Source of the DNA: Mycobacterium angelicum
Lineage (GTDB): Bacteria > Actinomycetota > Actinomycetes > Mycobacteriales > Mycobacteriaceae
Length of the DNA: 64,000 nt
Direction of reading: 5' to 3'
Assembly: GCF_002086155.1 (NCBI RefSeq)
Contig: NZ_MVHE01000005.1
Location: 124,001 to 188,000, forward strand
Shown: positions 1-8,687 of the stretch, piece after piece
Position numbering within the stretch: the stretch's first letter is position 1
Layout: each line of letters opens with the position of its first letter
Notes under the pieces: model-generated
What the model was told of the DNA's origin: nothing
What the model saw: only the letters and a program-made list of their open reading frames with translations
Database searches by the model: none
Translations under genes and position numbers: made by a program

Positions 1-537
1 GGCAGCGTGATGCTCGCCCGACGGAATATCGCCAGCGAAACGGCCCCGGATGGTTCTATTCCGGGCATTAACTATGAAGTCATCAAGCTGGCGCCCGGCG
101 TGACTCCCACTCAGATGCTGCCCGCTGGACGTCAATTGCAGTCGACGCCGGGATTGCGCGCTTTGCCGGCCCTCCCGGTGTGTCATTTCGGATTGTCGGC
201 CGGCCAAACTTGTGGTCGGGTCGACTCGATCAGTAATGGCAGATTTGTCATTAGCGATATGCCCGCCGACAAATTCGGCGGGCCCGTGTACACGCTGACC
301 GATGACCACCACGCCGTGATCGTCGGCCTGCTCGACGGCGGTTCGGGCGCGTTTCCCGAGGCGGAATCCTGGCAGGACGTCATGAAGCAGCTTTACCTCG
401 ATATCCGCCCACCCACTTCGCAGCAGTCGCCCTCCGAGGTACGCACCATCGGCTGGATCTCGAGCGAAGGAGGTGACAGGTGCGCAAACGAATCGTCATC
501 ACTGGTGCCAGTGGCAACCTCGGCACGGCGCTGCTGA
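1..537 (+). CDS. C-terminal part of a putative exported trypsin-like protein (5' end outside window)
   Basis: The frame is open from the first base, so the gene starts upstream of the window. About 178 residues are visible. A stretch ending in FGGPVY, followed by a hydrophobic strand with VIVGLLDGG, resembles the region around the catalytic serine of chymotrypsin-fold proteases (usual motif GDSGGP). Here the position of the serine reads DKFGGPVY, so the nucleophile appears lost. The protein may be a catalytically dead S1-like protein. The last 58 bases overlap the next gene in another frame, and the extreme C-terminus is low-complexity. The family call is an inference from a short motif. Confidence 0.45.
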   Translation, partial: GSVMLARRNIASETAPDGSIPGINYEVIKLAPGVTPTQMLPAGRQLQSTPGLRALPALPVCHFGLSAGQTCGRVDSISNGRFVISDMPADKFGGPVYTLTDDHHAVIVGLLDGGSGAFPEAESWQDVMKQLYLDIRPPTSQQSPSEVRTIGWISSEGGDRCANESSSLVPVATSARRC

Positions 538-1559
538 ACAGGCTCGCCGAAGCGGGCGGCCGTTGTGAAATCGTCGGCATAGCAAGGCGGAAACCTCCCC
601 GCGAAGGCGTGTACAAATCCGTCGAGTGGCATCAACTCGACGTGGCCGCCACCGGCGCAGAACTCGAGCTGTGCAACGTCTTTCGCGGTGCCGCCTGTGT
701 GGTTCACCTGGCGTGGGAGTTTCAGCCGACCCGTAACACCCGATATCTGGATGCCGTCGGCATCGGTGGAAGCGCGGCGGTGTTGCGCGCGGCCCACTTC
801 GCCGAAGTACCTCACCTGGTGCACATGTCTTCCGTCGGGGCCTACGCGCCCGGACGGTACGGACAGAAAGTCGACGAGTCCTGGTCGACGGCGGGCGTGC
901 CTACCTCCGCCTACAGCACGGCCAAATCCGCGGTCGAGCAGATGCTTGACGGCTATGAACTCGATGAGCCCTATGGGGTGGGTATTACCCGGCTGCGTCC
1001 GGGTTTCATCCTGCAGCACCATGCCGCGGCCGGTCTGCGTCGCTACACCGTGCCGGCCTACGTCGATCCCACGTGGTTGCGATGGCTGCCCGTCCTGCCA
1101 CTGGACCGCTCACTGAAGGTGTCGATGGTGCACGCCGAAGATGTGGCCGACGCTTGCCTGAGGGCGATCGAGCGTCGCGCGCTGGGCCCGTACAACCTCG
1201 CCGCTGAGCCCCCGGTGCACCGCGACGACATCGCTGAGGCCCTGTCCGCCAAGCCCGTTCACCTACCGTCGGGTGTGTTGGGGTCGCTGGTGCAGGCATC
1301 CTGGCGGACCAGAGTGCAGCCGATTGACCGCGGCTGGCTGGATCTGGCTTTCTCGGCGCCGTTGTTGGCTACCGATCGCGCACACGCCGAGCTTGACTGG
1401 TCGCCGCGGTGGTCGGCGCCGGAGGCTTTGACGGACTTCCTCAACGGGTTCGTGCGGCAAGCGGGGACCCGCAGCCCGGTACTTCGTCCCCGGTCATTCG
1501 TCGGCGCGATCGCGCGTGACGTATCGAAAGGACCGCTTACGGTGCGGCGGGTGCCCTGA
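480..1559 (+). CDS. NAD-dependent epimerase/dehydratase (extended SDR)
   Basis: This is a 359-residue extended short-chain dehydrogenase/reductase. A glycine-rich nucleotide-binding motif, GASGNLG, lies at residues 9-15. The catalytic YxxxK appears as YSTAK about 140 residues in, after a conserved MSSVGAYAP strand. The GTG start is chosen because a perfect AAGGAGG at 467-473 sits six bases upstream. It overlaps the tail of the preceding frame by 58 bases and meets the convergent neighbour with a 23-base overlap at the stops. The substrate cannot be told from sequence; sugar-nucleotide or steroid-like substrates are typical of the family. Confidence 0.8.
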   Translation: MRKRIVITGASGNLGTALLNRLAEAGGRCEIVGIARRKPPREGVYKSVEWHQLDVAATGAELELCNVFRGAACVVHLAWEFQPTRNTRYLDAVGIGGSAAVLRAAHFAEVPHLVHMSSVGAYAPGRYGQKVDESWSTAGVPTSAYSTAKSAVEQMLDGYELDEPYGVGITRLRPGFILQHHAAAGLRRYTVPAYVDPTWLRWLPVLPLDRSLKVSMVHAEDVADACLRAIERRALGPYNLAAEPPVHRDDIAEALSAKPVHLPSGVLGSLVQASWRTRVQPIDRGWLDLAFSAPLLATDRAHAELDWSPRWSAPEALTDFLNGFVRQAGTRSPVLRPRSFVGAIARDVSKGPLTVRRVP

Positions 1560-2901
1560 GCTCGGTGCGGCCAAGCATGTGCCGCAACGCCGACTCGAGG
1601 TCGGGATGGCGAAACCGGTGCCCGAAGCGGTTCAACCGGTCCGGACTCACCCGTTGGCTGGCGCACGCGAGTTCACGCGCGCCCTGGGCGCCGAGCAGCA
1701 GCCGGGGACCCAGCGGGGGCACCGGTAACACCGCGGGCCGGCGCAGCACCTGAGCCAGTGTGCGGGTGTAGTCGGCATTGCGAACCGGTTGCGGCGCAAC
1801 GGCGTTCACCGGACGCGATAGCGAGCTGTCCCACAGCGCGCGGTGATAGATGTCGACCAGATCGTCGATGCCGATCCACGACAGCCACTGACGGCCGTTG
1901 CCCAGCCGGCCGCCGAGCCCCGCGCTGAACAGCGGACGCATCAGCCGTAGCGTGCCGCCGAGTGGGGATTGCACGATGCCCGTGCGCACGCGCACCACCC
2001 GGGCCCCGGTCTGCTCGGCCGGGATGGTCGCGTCCTCCCAATCGGCGACGACGTCAGCCAGAAAGCCGTCGCCGCGGTCGCTGTCCTCGGTCAGAACTTC
2101 GTCGCCGCGGTCGTATCCGTAGTACCCGACCGCCGAAGCCGAGATGAAAATCTGGGTGGGTGCGACGAGCTCGGCCAGCCGCCGTGTCGGACCAATCCGG
2201 CTGGCGCGGACGGCATTTCGATGCTTGTCGGTGAACCGGCCGGCGATCGAGGCGCCGGCCAAGTGAATCACGGCATCGACGCCGGCGAGTAGATCCGGGT
2301 CTGGATCATCGGTGTTCCAGCGTCTTTCGTCTGCGCTGCGCGGGTTGCCCCGGACCAGCCGGACGACGCGGTGACCGCCGGTGCTCAGGAACGCCGTCAA
2401 CGCCGAACCGACCAGTCCCGACGAGCCCGTCACCGCGACCGTCGTCGGGGCCAGGCCATGTTCGGCGGCCATCCGGTGGGCGGCAAGATCCTCGGCCAAC
2501 TGACGGTGCCGGTAGGCGAACATGGCGCGCAGCGCAAACCCCGGTACCGGCGTATCGACCCGATCGATGACCCGGGTGCGGTTGTCGGCGGCGTCCTCGA
2601 ACTCATGGGTATGACGCCACCGCCCGACAATGCGCGGCGGCAGTGAGGACAGACCGTCGCTGCCGATGGTGTCGACGAAACGCCTTGGCGGATCGTAAGA
2701 ATCGGCCTGATGGTGGGCGACCCAGCGCACGCCGCCCGGAAACGCCAGCGTCGACCGGCCGTCCTTGAGCGATGCCGCCTCGGTGACCAACCGCATCGGC
2801 TGCCAGGGCGGCGACAGCCGGCGAAACGCCCCGGGCCGAGCGTGCCAGGCGAACACCTCATCGCGTGGCGCATCGACCACGCTTACATACTCCAGCCCCA
2901 T
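1537..2901 (-). CDS. SRPBCC domain fused to TIGR01777-type (YfcH/SDR39U1) epimerase
   Basis: This 454-residue protein has two parts. Residues 1-150 look like a START/SRPBCC ligand-binding fold (EYVSVVDAPRDEVFAWHARPG). Residues 150-454 are an atypical SDR with GSSGLVGSAL near residue 160, and the family's IFISASAVGYYG and WEDAT motifs. TIGR01777 proteins usually have about 300 residues, so the N-terminal fusion is notable, though it recurs in actinobacteria. An ATG at 2901 is used; a longer frame to 2991 has an arginine/proline-rich start unlike the family. It lies 28 bases downstream of the glycosyltransferase gene in the same direction and may be cotranscribed. Its substrate is unknown. Confidence 0.8.
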   Translation of the reverse strand: MGLEYVSVVDAPRDEVFAWHARPGAFRRLSPPWQPMRLVTEAASLKDGRSTLAFPGGVRWVAHHQADSYDPPRRFVDTIGSDGLSSLPPRIVGRWRHTHEFEDAADNRTRVIDRVDTPVPGFALRAMFAYRHRQLAEDLAAHRMAAEHGLAPTTVAVTGSSGLVGSALTAFLSTGGHRVVRLVRGNPRSADERRWNTDDPDPDLLAGVDAVIHLAGASIAGRFTDKHRNAVRASRIGPTRRLAELVAPTQIFISASAVGYYGYDRGDEVLTEDSDRGDGFLADVVADWEDATIPAEQTGARVVRVRTGIVQSPLGGTLRLMRPLFSAGLGGRLGNGRQWLSWIGIDDLVDIYHRALWDSSLSRPVNAVAPQPVRNADYTRTLAQVLRRPAVLPVPPLGPRLLLGAQGARELACASQRVSPDRLNRFGHRFRHPDLESALRHMLGRTELRAPAAP

Positions 2902-2929
2902 CAACCCGACGTTACCGGGATCGCGTCGT

Positions 2930-4174
2930 TTAGCGGTCGGGCAATGCGTGCTCGACGATGGGCAGCCGGGGTTGCGGCTGTCGTTCGCCACGCTTGGCGG
3001 CCAGGTATACCTGCGCGGTTTCCTCGGCCACCGTCTGCCAATCGAAGTCGGAGGTCAGACGTTCCCGGGCGGCGCGGGCATGCCGTTGCGCGGCGGCCGG
3101 ATCGTCGAGCACGGTGCGCACCGCGGCGGCCAGGGCCGCCACGTCGCGGGGCGGGCAGGAAACACCGGTGACGCCGTTGATCACCGCTTCGCCCAGGCCG
3201 CCGATGTTCGAGGTCACCAGCGGCGTGCCCGCGGCGGCGGCTTCCAGAGCGGCCAGCCCGAACGGCTCGTAGTGGCTGGGCAGCACGGCGGCATCGGCGC
3301 GGTGCAATGCCTCCATCAGTTCGGCATGCTCGAGGTGGCCGACGAACCGAGTTGCCTTGAGTACCTTGTGTTTACGCGCCTGCTCGATGAGCCAGTCCTG
3401 TTGGGTGCCGTCGCCGGCGACGGTCAGCGTGGTACCGGGATTCGTACGCCTGATCCGGGGCAGCGCGGCGATCGCGTCGTGTACCCCCTTCTCGTACTCC
3501 AGCCGCCCGACGTAGAGGAGCTCGGGCGGGCCGGTGCGGGGGCGACGGGCGGCGAACGGCCAGCGCCGCGCGTCGATCCCATTGCGAATCACCGAGATCT
3601 CGGCCAGCCCCGGGCCGAACAACTCGGTGATCTCGTCGCGCATCGACGCCGAACATGTGATGAGCGAATCGGATTCGCGCACCAGCCACGACTCGACGGC
3701 GTGCACCTGGCGGCTGATCGGCCCGCTCACCCAACCCGAATGCCGGCCGGCCTCCGTTGCGTGGATGGTGGAAACCATTGGCACGTCATAGAATTGGGAC
3801 ACCGCAATCGCGGGATGGGCGACCAGCCAGTCGTGGGCATGCACCACATCGGGGCGCCAAAGGCGGTCGCTGCCATGCCTTTTCAGGCTCAGGCCCGCGC
3901 GGACCATGGCGTGGCCCATCGCCAGTGTCCAGGCCATCATGTCGCTGCCGAAGCTGAACTCGTGTGGGTCCTGGGCGGCCGCGATGACCCGCACACCCTC
4001 GCTGATTTCGTCGGAAGAGGGGTGGGTACTGGGGTCGGTGCCAGTGGGGCGGCGCGACAGCACCACGACGTCGTGTCCGGCCGCGGCCAGGGCGGTCGAC
4101 AAATGGTGCACATGCCGTCCCAGCCCGCCGATGACCACCGGCGGGGACTCCCACGACACCATCAAGATCTTCAC
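2930..4174 (-). CDS. GT4 alpha-1,4-glucosyltransferase of methylglucose lipopolysaccharide synthesis (Rv3032-like)
   Basis: This GT-B glycosyltransferase of 414 residues has the N-terminal motif ILMVSWESPPVVIGGLGRHV and the C-terminal retaining-transferase signature built around HYEPFGLAALEAAAAGTP. From family knowledge, the M. tuberculosis Rv3032 protein elongates the alpha-1,4-glucan chain of 6-O-methylglucose lipopolysaccharide and contributes to glycogen. The GTG at 4174 gives the same length as I recall for Rv3032; a longer frame upstream is low-complexity. It is the third gene of a minus-strand cluster with a GH57 enzyme and a methyltransferase, consistent with that pathway. It is cytoplasmic. 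Confidence 0.9.
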   Translation of the reverse strand: MKILMVSWESPPVVIGGLGRHVHHLSTALAAAGHDVVVLSRRPTGTDPSTHPSSDEISEGVRVIAAAQDPHEFSFGSDMMAWTLAMGHAMVRAGLSLKRHGSDRLWRPDVVHAHDWLVAHPAIAVSQFYDVPMVSTIHATEAGRHSGWVSGPISRQVHAVESWLVRESDSLITCSASMRDEITELFGPGLAEISVIRNGIDARRWPFAARRPRTGPPELLYVGRLEYEKGVHDAIAALPRIRRTNPGTTLTVAGDGTQQDWLIEQARKHKVLKATRFVGHLEHAELMEALHRADAAVLPSHYEPFGLAALEAAAAGTPLVTSNIGGLGEAVINGVTGVSCPPRDVAALAAAVRTVLDDPAAAQRHARAARERLTSDFDWQTVAEETAQVYLAAKRGERQPQPRLPIVEHALPDR

Positions 4175-4202
4175 CGGCGTAGCCCCCTGGGAAAACTCGG
4201 TC

Positions 4203-4262
4203 GCGAGCGTGCGCAGAATGCCGCCGGGAGCGGCGTGTCGGCGGGCCGACACGCACGCTCGC
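4203..4262. repeat. Nested inverted repeat between GH57 and GT4 genes
   Basis: The outer arms GCGAGCGTGC (4203-4212) and GCACGCTCGC (4253-4262) are perfect complements. Inside them is a second perfect hairpin, GTGTCGG (4235-4241) and CCGACAC (4246-4252). There is no T-run, so this is not a classic intrinsic terminator. It could form a cruciform, attenuate readthrough or stabilise an mRNA end between two genes of the same operon. Confidence 0.6.
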
Positions 4263-4274
4263 GGCAAAAGAGGG

Positions 4275-5864
4275 TCACCGGGGGAGCCTTCGTGCGTCGA
4301 GAGCGCCGAACAGGCCGTCGGCGCGGTTCCACCCCTCGGCCAGGCGCTGTGCGCTGTCGCGGCGGCCCGACGCCAGCGCCCCGGCGATCTCCCGGGTGGC
4401 GTGTGCATGCAGATGGGCGCGATAACGCGCGTAGTCGGCCGCCGAATCCTTGCTCACCATGAACGGCCAGTCACTGGAAACGGTCAAGAGTGTCTCGCGC
4501 AGAATCTGGTCGGCCACGTGATCGCGGGGCAGCGGTCCGTCCAGCGATGCCGTCTGCGCCAGCGCCTTGTCGACCGTGGTCAACGCCGTGTCGACCACTT
4601 CATTGTTGAGCTGGACCAGATCGGCCACCTGGTCGCCGTTCCACACCTGCCAGTCCTTGCCCGAACCCCAAGAGCTGGGCGGTAATTCGACGGCCTCGCC
4701 GACGTATCCATCGTTGAGCGCGTCGCGCAGCGTCCCCACCCGTACCCCGGCTGCGGGCAACGCGCGCAGCACCCGCTGCAGCCACGTCGGGCCTTCGTAC
4801 CACCAGTGGCCGAACAGTTCGGTGTCGAAGGCGGCCACCACGTGAGCGGGCCGGCCGATGCGCTCGGACTCCGAGAGCAGCCGGCTGCGTACCACGTCGA
4901 CGAAGTCGGCGACGTGCACGTCGACCGCGCGGTCGGCACGCTCGGGGTCGTAGGGCGCTTTGGCGTCCGATGCCACATTGCGGCCGGTGACCCGGGCCGG
5001 TTTGAGGCCGGTGAGGTGGTCGTAGGTGTGGAAATCGCGGTAGGCGGCGTGACCGGGATAGCCGGATTTCGGCGACCACACCCGGTAGCTGACCTGCAGG
5101 TCGCGCCCGAAGGCCACCACGTCGCTGCCACCCACCGGCCGGCCCAGCGCGGTGTCGCCGTGCAGCGACGGGCCGTCGACCATGAAGTGGGAGATGCCGG
5201 CAGCCGCGTACTCGGTTTCCAGGCCCGGGGCGTAGGCGCATTCGGGCGCCCAGATACCAGTCGGGGTGTGCGCCAGCCGCTGCCGGGCATCGGCGAGGCC
5301 TTCGCGCAGCGCGAACTCGCGCAGCCGCGGGGCGAGCAGCGGCTGGAACGGGTGGGCCAAGGGCCCGCCGAGCAGTTCGACGGTGTCGGCGTCGATCAGG
5401 CCGCGCAGCAGCGGGCTGCCGCCGTGGCGCCATAGCGTGGCGAAGTCGTCGAGGGCCTGGCCGGCCTCGGCGCGCTCGCGAATGCCGAAGGCCCGCAACG
5501 CTTCTGGTGTGCAGGACGGATAGCCGGCCGATTTCGAGCTGGGTGCCGTCCGTACGGTGGCCGCCTCCTCAGCGCGCAGCCGCCAGTTGGCCAGCCAATG
5601 GTGCATGCCGTCGAGGCAGTACGGGTCGTCCAGCTGGGCGTTGACCACCGGCGTCATGCCCAGCGTGATGAGTCCGTGGCGGTCCTCGTCGGCCAGGGTC
5701 CGCAGCACCCGGAACAACGGCAGGTAGGCCGCCGCCCACGACTGGTAGAGCCATTCCTCGCCGACCGGCCAGCGGCCGTGATGCGCCAGCCAGGGCAGAT
5801 GGGTGTGCAGGACCAGGGTGAACAGGCCGGGCACCGGGGTTGTCCCGGAACTCGCCGTGCTCAA
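4275..5864 (-). CDS. GH57-family glucan branching-type enzyme (Rv3031-like)
   Basis: This is a 529-residue glycoside hydrolase family 57 protein. The family nucleophile is seen in GIWAPECAYAPG (Glu208) and the acid/base in FDTELFGHWW (Asp347). The N-terminus has LHTHLPWLAHHGRWPVGEEW, as in GH57 branching enzymes. The TTG start at 5864 overlaps the methyltransferase stop as TTGA, implying translational coupling. Rv3031 of M. tuberculosis is of similar length. The enzyme is proposed, from pathway context, to branch or trim the alpha-glucan backbone of methylglucose lipopolysaccharide. Its exact reaction is not shown by the sequence. Confidence 0.88.
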   Translation of the reverse strand: MSTASSGTTPVPGLFTLVLHTHLPWLAHHGRWPVGEEWLYQSWAAAYLPLFRVLRTLADEDRHGLITLGMTPVVNAQLDDPYCLDGMHHWLANWRLRAEEAATVRTAPSSKSAGYPSCTPEALRAFGIRERAEAGQALDDFATLWRHGGSPLLRGLIDADTVELLGGPLAHPFQPLLAPRLREFALREGLADARQRLAHTPTGIWAPECAYAPGLETEYAAAGISHFMVDGPSLHGDTALGRPVGGSDVVAFGRDLQVSYRVWSPKSGYPGHAAYRDFHTYDHLTGLKPARVTGRNVASDAKAPYDPERADRAVDVHVADFVDVVRSRLLSESERIGRPAHVVAAFDTELFGHWWYEGPTWLQRVLRALPAAGVRVGTLRDALNDGYVGEAVELPPSSWGSGKDWQVWNGDQVADLVQLNNEVVDTALTTVDKALAQTASLDGPLPRDHVADQILRETLLTVSSDWPFMVSKDSAADYARYRAHLHAHATREIAGALASGRRDSAQRLAEGWNRADGLFGALDARRLPR

Positions 5865-6661
5865 GGGCGCACCGCGATCGCAATGAGGTCCAGGCTGCCG
5901 TCGATAGCGCGGGTGCTGATGTCGAAGTCGGCGGTGGTGACCGCCGCGACGTCGGCGGCCAGCTCGCGCGGCCAGGGTGCGCCGGTGACCGCCCGCGCGA
6001 TCTGCGCGTCGATGATGGAGCCGCCGTGGCGGGCGTCCATCTGCTGTAGCCGAGGCCCGTGAAACAGCCCGCTCATCGACACGTCGGTGAAGCCGCCGTC
6101 CACCAGTAGTTGGGCGAGCTCGCGGGCATTGAGCTCGCGGGTGTGGAACGGGTTGATCGGGGTGTCGCGGCCGGGGGAGAAGGTGATCCGGTTGGGGGTG
6201 GACATCATCAGCAGCCCGGCGGGCCGCAGCACCCGCGCACACTCGCGCACGAACTGGCCCTGGTCCCACAGGTGCTCGATGACCTGAAAGTTCACCACGA
6301 CGTCCACCGACGCGTCGGGCAGCGGCAGCTCGGCGAGGTTTGCCTGCATCACCTCGACCCGCGGGTAGCGGCTGCGCACGTGGGCCACCGCGGCGTCGTC
6401 GTAGTCGACCGCCACGACGCGGCGGGCGACGCCGGCGATCAGATCGGCGCCATAACCTTCGCCGCAGCCGGCTTCGAGCACGTCACGGCCGGCGCAGCGG
6501 GAGGCCAGCCGTTCGTAGACCACCTCGTGGCGGCGAAACCAGTAATTCTCGATGTCCAGGTCTGGAATGGTGCGCTCGCCCGTCAGCGTCAGCACGGTAT
6601 CGACGGCCCCCGAAGTATCGGCGGGCACGTCGCGGGGAACGTCGGGAACGAATGCGCTCAT
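5861..6661 (-). CDS. SAM-dependent methyltransferase of methylglucose lipopolysaccharide synthesis (Rv3030-like)
   Basis: This class I methyltransferase has 266 residues. The SAM-binding motif I is VLEAGCGEGYGADLI, followed by the acidic VVAVDYDD at the end of strand 2 and a motif IV-like VDVVVNFQVIEHL. From family knowledge, Rv3030 is implicated in methylating glucosyl units of 6-O-methylglucose lipopolysaccharide. It is the first gene of the minus-strand cluster and overlaps the GH57 gene start by four bases. Its promoter must lie in 6662-6868, shared with the divergent fixA. The ATG at 6661 is the only sensible start. Confidence 0.88.
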   Translation of the reverse strand: MSAFVPDVPRDVPADTSGAVDTVLTLTGERTIPDLDIENYWFRRHEVVYERLASRCAGRDVLEAGCGEGYGADLIAGVARRVVAVDYDDAAVAHVRSRYPRVEVMQANLAELPLPDASVDVVVNFQVIEHLWDQGQFVRECARVLRPAGLLMMSTPNRITFSPGRDTPINPFHTRELNARELAQLLVDGGFTDVSMSGLFHGPRLQQMDARHGGSIIDAQIARAVTGAPWPRELAADVAAVTTADFDISTRAIDGSLDLIAIAVRP

Positions 6662-6768
6662 TGCTAAGGCAGGCTAACCCCTGGCATCCGATTCGCGAAC
6701 CTGGCACCGGGTGCAGGGGAAGGAATGACCAGCACTACCCGCTATGGTGTGAGGGCAGTCTGCACAAA

Positions 6769-6784
6769 GTTACCGTCTAGTAAC
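6769..6784. promoter_or_regulatory. Palindrome in the divergent methyltransferase/fixA promoter region
   Basis: GTTAC-CGTCTA-GTAAC is a perfect 16-base palindrome with 5-base arms. It sits 85 bases upstream of the fixA ATG and 108 bases upstream of the methyltransferase start, in the 207-base divergent intergenic region 6662-6868. Its size and spacing suit a dimeric helix-turn-helix repressor such as TetR or GntR, but no cognate regulator is evident. A strong Shine-Dalgarno, GAGGAGGA, lies at 6849-6856 before fixA. The rest of the region shows nothing else I can name. Confidence 0.4.
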
Positions 6785-6868
6785 ATTTCCGCGTGCGGTT
6801 GCGAATCGCGTGACCGAGGTCCGGCAGTCGAGCGCTGCGGACGCCTTCGAGGAGGACGAACCACAACC

Positions 6869-7660
6869 ATGACGAACATCGTGGTGCTGATCAAGCAGGT
6901 CCCAGACACCTGGTCGGAGCGCAAGCTGACCGACGGCGACTACACGCTGGACCGCGAGGCCGCCGACGCGGTGCTGGACGAGATCAACGAGCGCGCTGTG
7001 GAAGAAGCGCTGCAAATCCGTGAGCGGGAGGGCGGCGACGGGTCGGTGACCGTGCTGACCGCGGGCCCCGAGCGCGCCACCGAGGCGATCCGCAAGGCGC
7101 TGTCGATGGGCGCCGACAAGGCCGTCCACCTCAAGGACGACGGCATGCACGGTTCTGACGTGATCCAGACCGGATGGGCACTGGCCCGCGCGCTGGGCAC
7201 CATCGAGGGCACCGAGCTGGTGATCGCCGGCAACGAGGCCACCGACGGGGTGGGCGGCGCGGTGCCGGCCATCATCGCCGAGTATCTGGGCCTGCCGCAG
7301 CTCACCCACCTGCGCAAATTGTCTGTCGAGGGCGGCAAGGTCACCGGCGAGCGCGAGACGGACGACGGCGTCTTCACGCTAGAGGCGACGCTGCCCGCAG
7401 TGGTCAGCGTCAACGAGAAGATCAACGAGCCGCGCTTCCCGTCCTTCAAGGGCATCATGGCCGCCAAGAAGAAGGAAGTGACCGTGCTGACCTTGGCCGA
7501 GATCGGGGTCGAGGGCGACGAGGTCGGGCTGGCCAATGCGGGTTCGACGGTGTTGTCGTCGACGCCCAAGCCGCCCAAGACCGCGGGTGAGAAGGTCACC
7601 GACGAGGGCGAGGGCGGCAACCAGGTCGCCCAGTACCTGGTCAGCCAGAAGATCATCTAA
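6869..7660 (+). CDS. fixA: Electron transfer flavoprotein beta subunit
   Basis: This is a 263-residue ETF beta subunit (FixA/EtfB). It has the start VLIKQVPDT, the AMP-binding-region pattern VIAGNEATDGVGGAVPAIIAEYLG and the C-terminal PRFPSFKGIMAAKKKEV. It forms a soluble heterodimer with FixB, binds AMP, and accepts electrons from acyl-CoA and related dehydrogenases for transfer to the ETF:quinone oxidoreductase. The ATG at 6869 follows GAGGAGGA by about a dozen bases; a longer frame from 6725 has no family similarity in its extension. FixB follows 33 bases downstream in the same operon. Confidence 0.95.
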   Translation: MTNIVVLIKQVPDTWSERKLTDGDYTLDREAADAVLDEINERAVEEALQIREREGGDGSVTVLTAGPERATEAIRKALSMGADKAVHLKDDGMHGSDVIQTGWALARALGTIEGTELVIAGNEATDGVGGAVPAIIAEYLGLPQLTHLRKLSVEGGKVTGERETDDGVFTLEATLPAVVSVNEKINEPRFPSFKGIMAAKKKEVTVLTLAEIGVEGDEVGLANAGSTVLSSTPKPPKTAGEKVTDEGEGGNQVAQYLVSQKII

Positions 7661-7693
7661 CCGAGCCCCTGAGACGAGAAGAGCGAATAAACC

Positions 7694-8650
7694 ATGGCTG
7701 AAGTACTGGTGCTCGTTGAGCACGCCGAAGGCGCGCTGAAGAAGGTCAGCGCCGAACTGATCACCGCCGCCCGCGTGCTGGGCGAGCCGTCCGCGGTCGT
7801 CATCGGCCCCCCGGGCAGCGCCGCACCGCTGGTGGACGGGCTCAAGGAGGCCGGCGCCGCGAAGATCTACGTCGCCGAGTCCGACGTCGTCGACCAGTAT
7901 CTGATCACTCCGGTTGTCGACGTCCTGGCATCCCTGGCCGAATCGGCATCGCCGGCGGGCGTGCTGTTGGCCGCTTCCGCCGACGGCAAGGAGATCGCCG
8001 GCCGGCTCGCGGCCCGCATCGGGTCGGGACTCCTGGTCGACGTCGTCGAGGTGAAAGAGGGCGGGGTTGGCGTGCACTCCATCTTCGGTGGCGCGTTCAC
8101 CGTCGACGCGCAGGCCAACGGCGACACCCCGGTGATCACCGTGCGGGCCGGAGCCGTTGAAGCCGAGCCGCAGGCCGGCGCCGGCGAGCAGGTGAACGTG
8201 GAGGTGCCGGCTCCCGCCGAGAACGCCACCAAGGTCACGTCGCGGGAGCCCGCGGTGGCCGGCGACCGGCCGGAGCTCACCGAAGCCACCGTCGTGGTGT
8301 CGGGTGGCCGCGGTGTGGGCAGCGCGGAGAACTTCAGCGTGGTCGAGGCGCTGGCGGACTCACTGGGGGCGGCTGTGGGCGCATCGCGTGCCGCGGTCGA
8401 CTCCGGCTACTACCCGGGCCAGTTCCAGGTGGGCCAGACCGGTAAGACGGTGTCGCCGCAGCTCTACATCGCGCTGGGCATTTCCGGGGCGATCCAGCAC
8501 CGCGCGGGCATGCAGACGTCCAAGACCATCGTCGCGGTCAACAAAGACGAAGAGGCGCCGATCTTCGAGATCGCCGACTACGGCGTGGTCGGCGATCTGT
8601 TCAAGGTGGCTCCCCAGCTGACGGATGCGATCAAGGCGCGCAAGGGCTGA
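7694..8650 (+). CDS. fixB: Electron transfer flavoprotein alpha subunit
   Basis: This ETF alpha subunit has 318 residues, the same length as I recall for M. tuberculosis FixB. The N-terminal domain begins [13 protein letters not shown]. The C-terminal FAD-binding domain carries [43 protein letters not shown] and [22 protein letters not shown], the full family signature. With FixA it carries electrons from fatty-acid and amino-acid oxidation to the respiratory chain. The downstream PE_PGRS gene is convergent, with 22 bases between stops and a perfect hairpin spanning the junction. Confidence 0.96.
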   Translation: MAEVLVLVEHAEGALKKVSAELITAARVLGEPSAVVIGPPGSAAPLVDGLKEAGAAKIYVAESDVVDQYLITPVVDVLASLAESASPAGVLLAASADGKEIAGRLAARIGSGLLVDVVEVKEGGVGVHSIFGGAFTVDAQANGDTPVITVRAGAVEAEPQAGAGEQVNVEVPAPAENATKVTSREPAVAGDRPELTEATVVVSGGRGVGSAENFSVVEALADSLGAAVGASRAAVDSGYYPGQFQVGQTGKTVSPQLYIALGISGAIQHRAGMQTSKTIVAVNKDEEAPIFEIADYGVVGDLFKVAPQLTDAIKARKG

Positions 8651-8661
8651 GTTTCGTGCGT

Positions 8662-8687
8662 CTGCTGGCCGGTCAGCCGGCCAGCAG
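8662..8687. terminator. Perfect 11-bp hairpin between convergent fixB and PE_PGRS
   Basis: CTGCTGGCCGG (8662-8672) and CCGGCCAGCAG (8677-8687) are perfectly complementary around a four-base loop. It begins 12 bases after the fixB stop. The loop and right arm cover the stop codon and last codons of the PE_PGRS gene. There is no T-run, as is usual for mycobacterial terminators. It could serve both genes. Confidence 0.65.

Noticed and set aside
2765..4462. Long plus-strand open frame of 565 codons opposite the GT4 gene
   Set aside because: It is antisense to a clearly conserved glycosyltransferase, has Arg/His/Gly-rich composition typical of shadow frames, and shows no domain.
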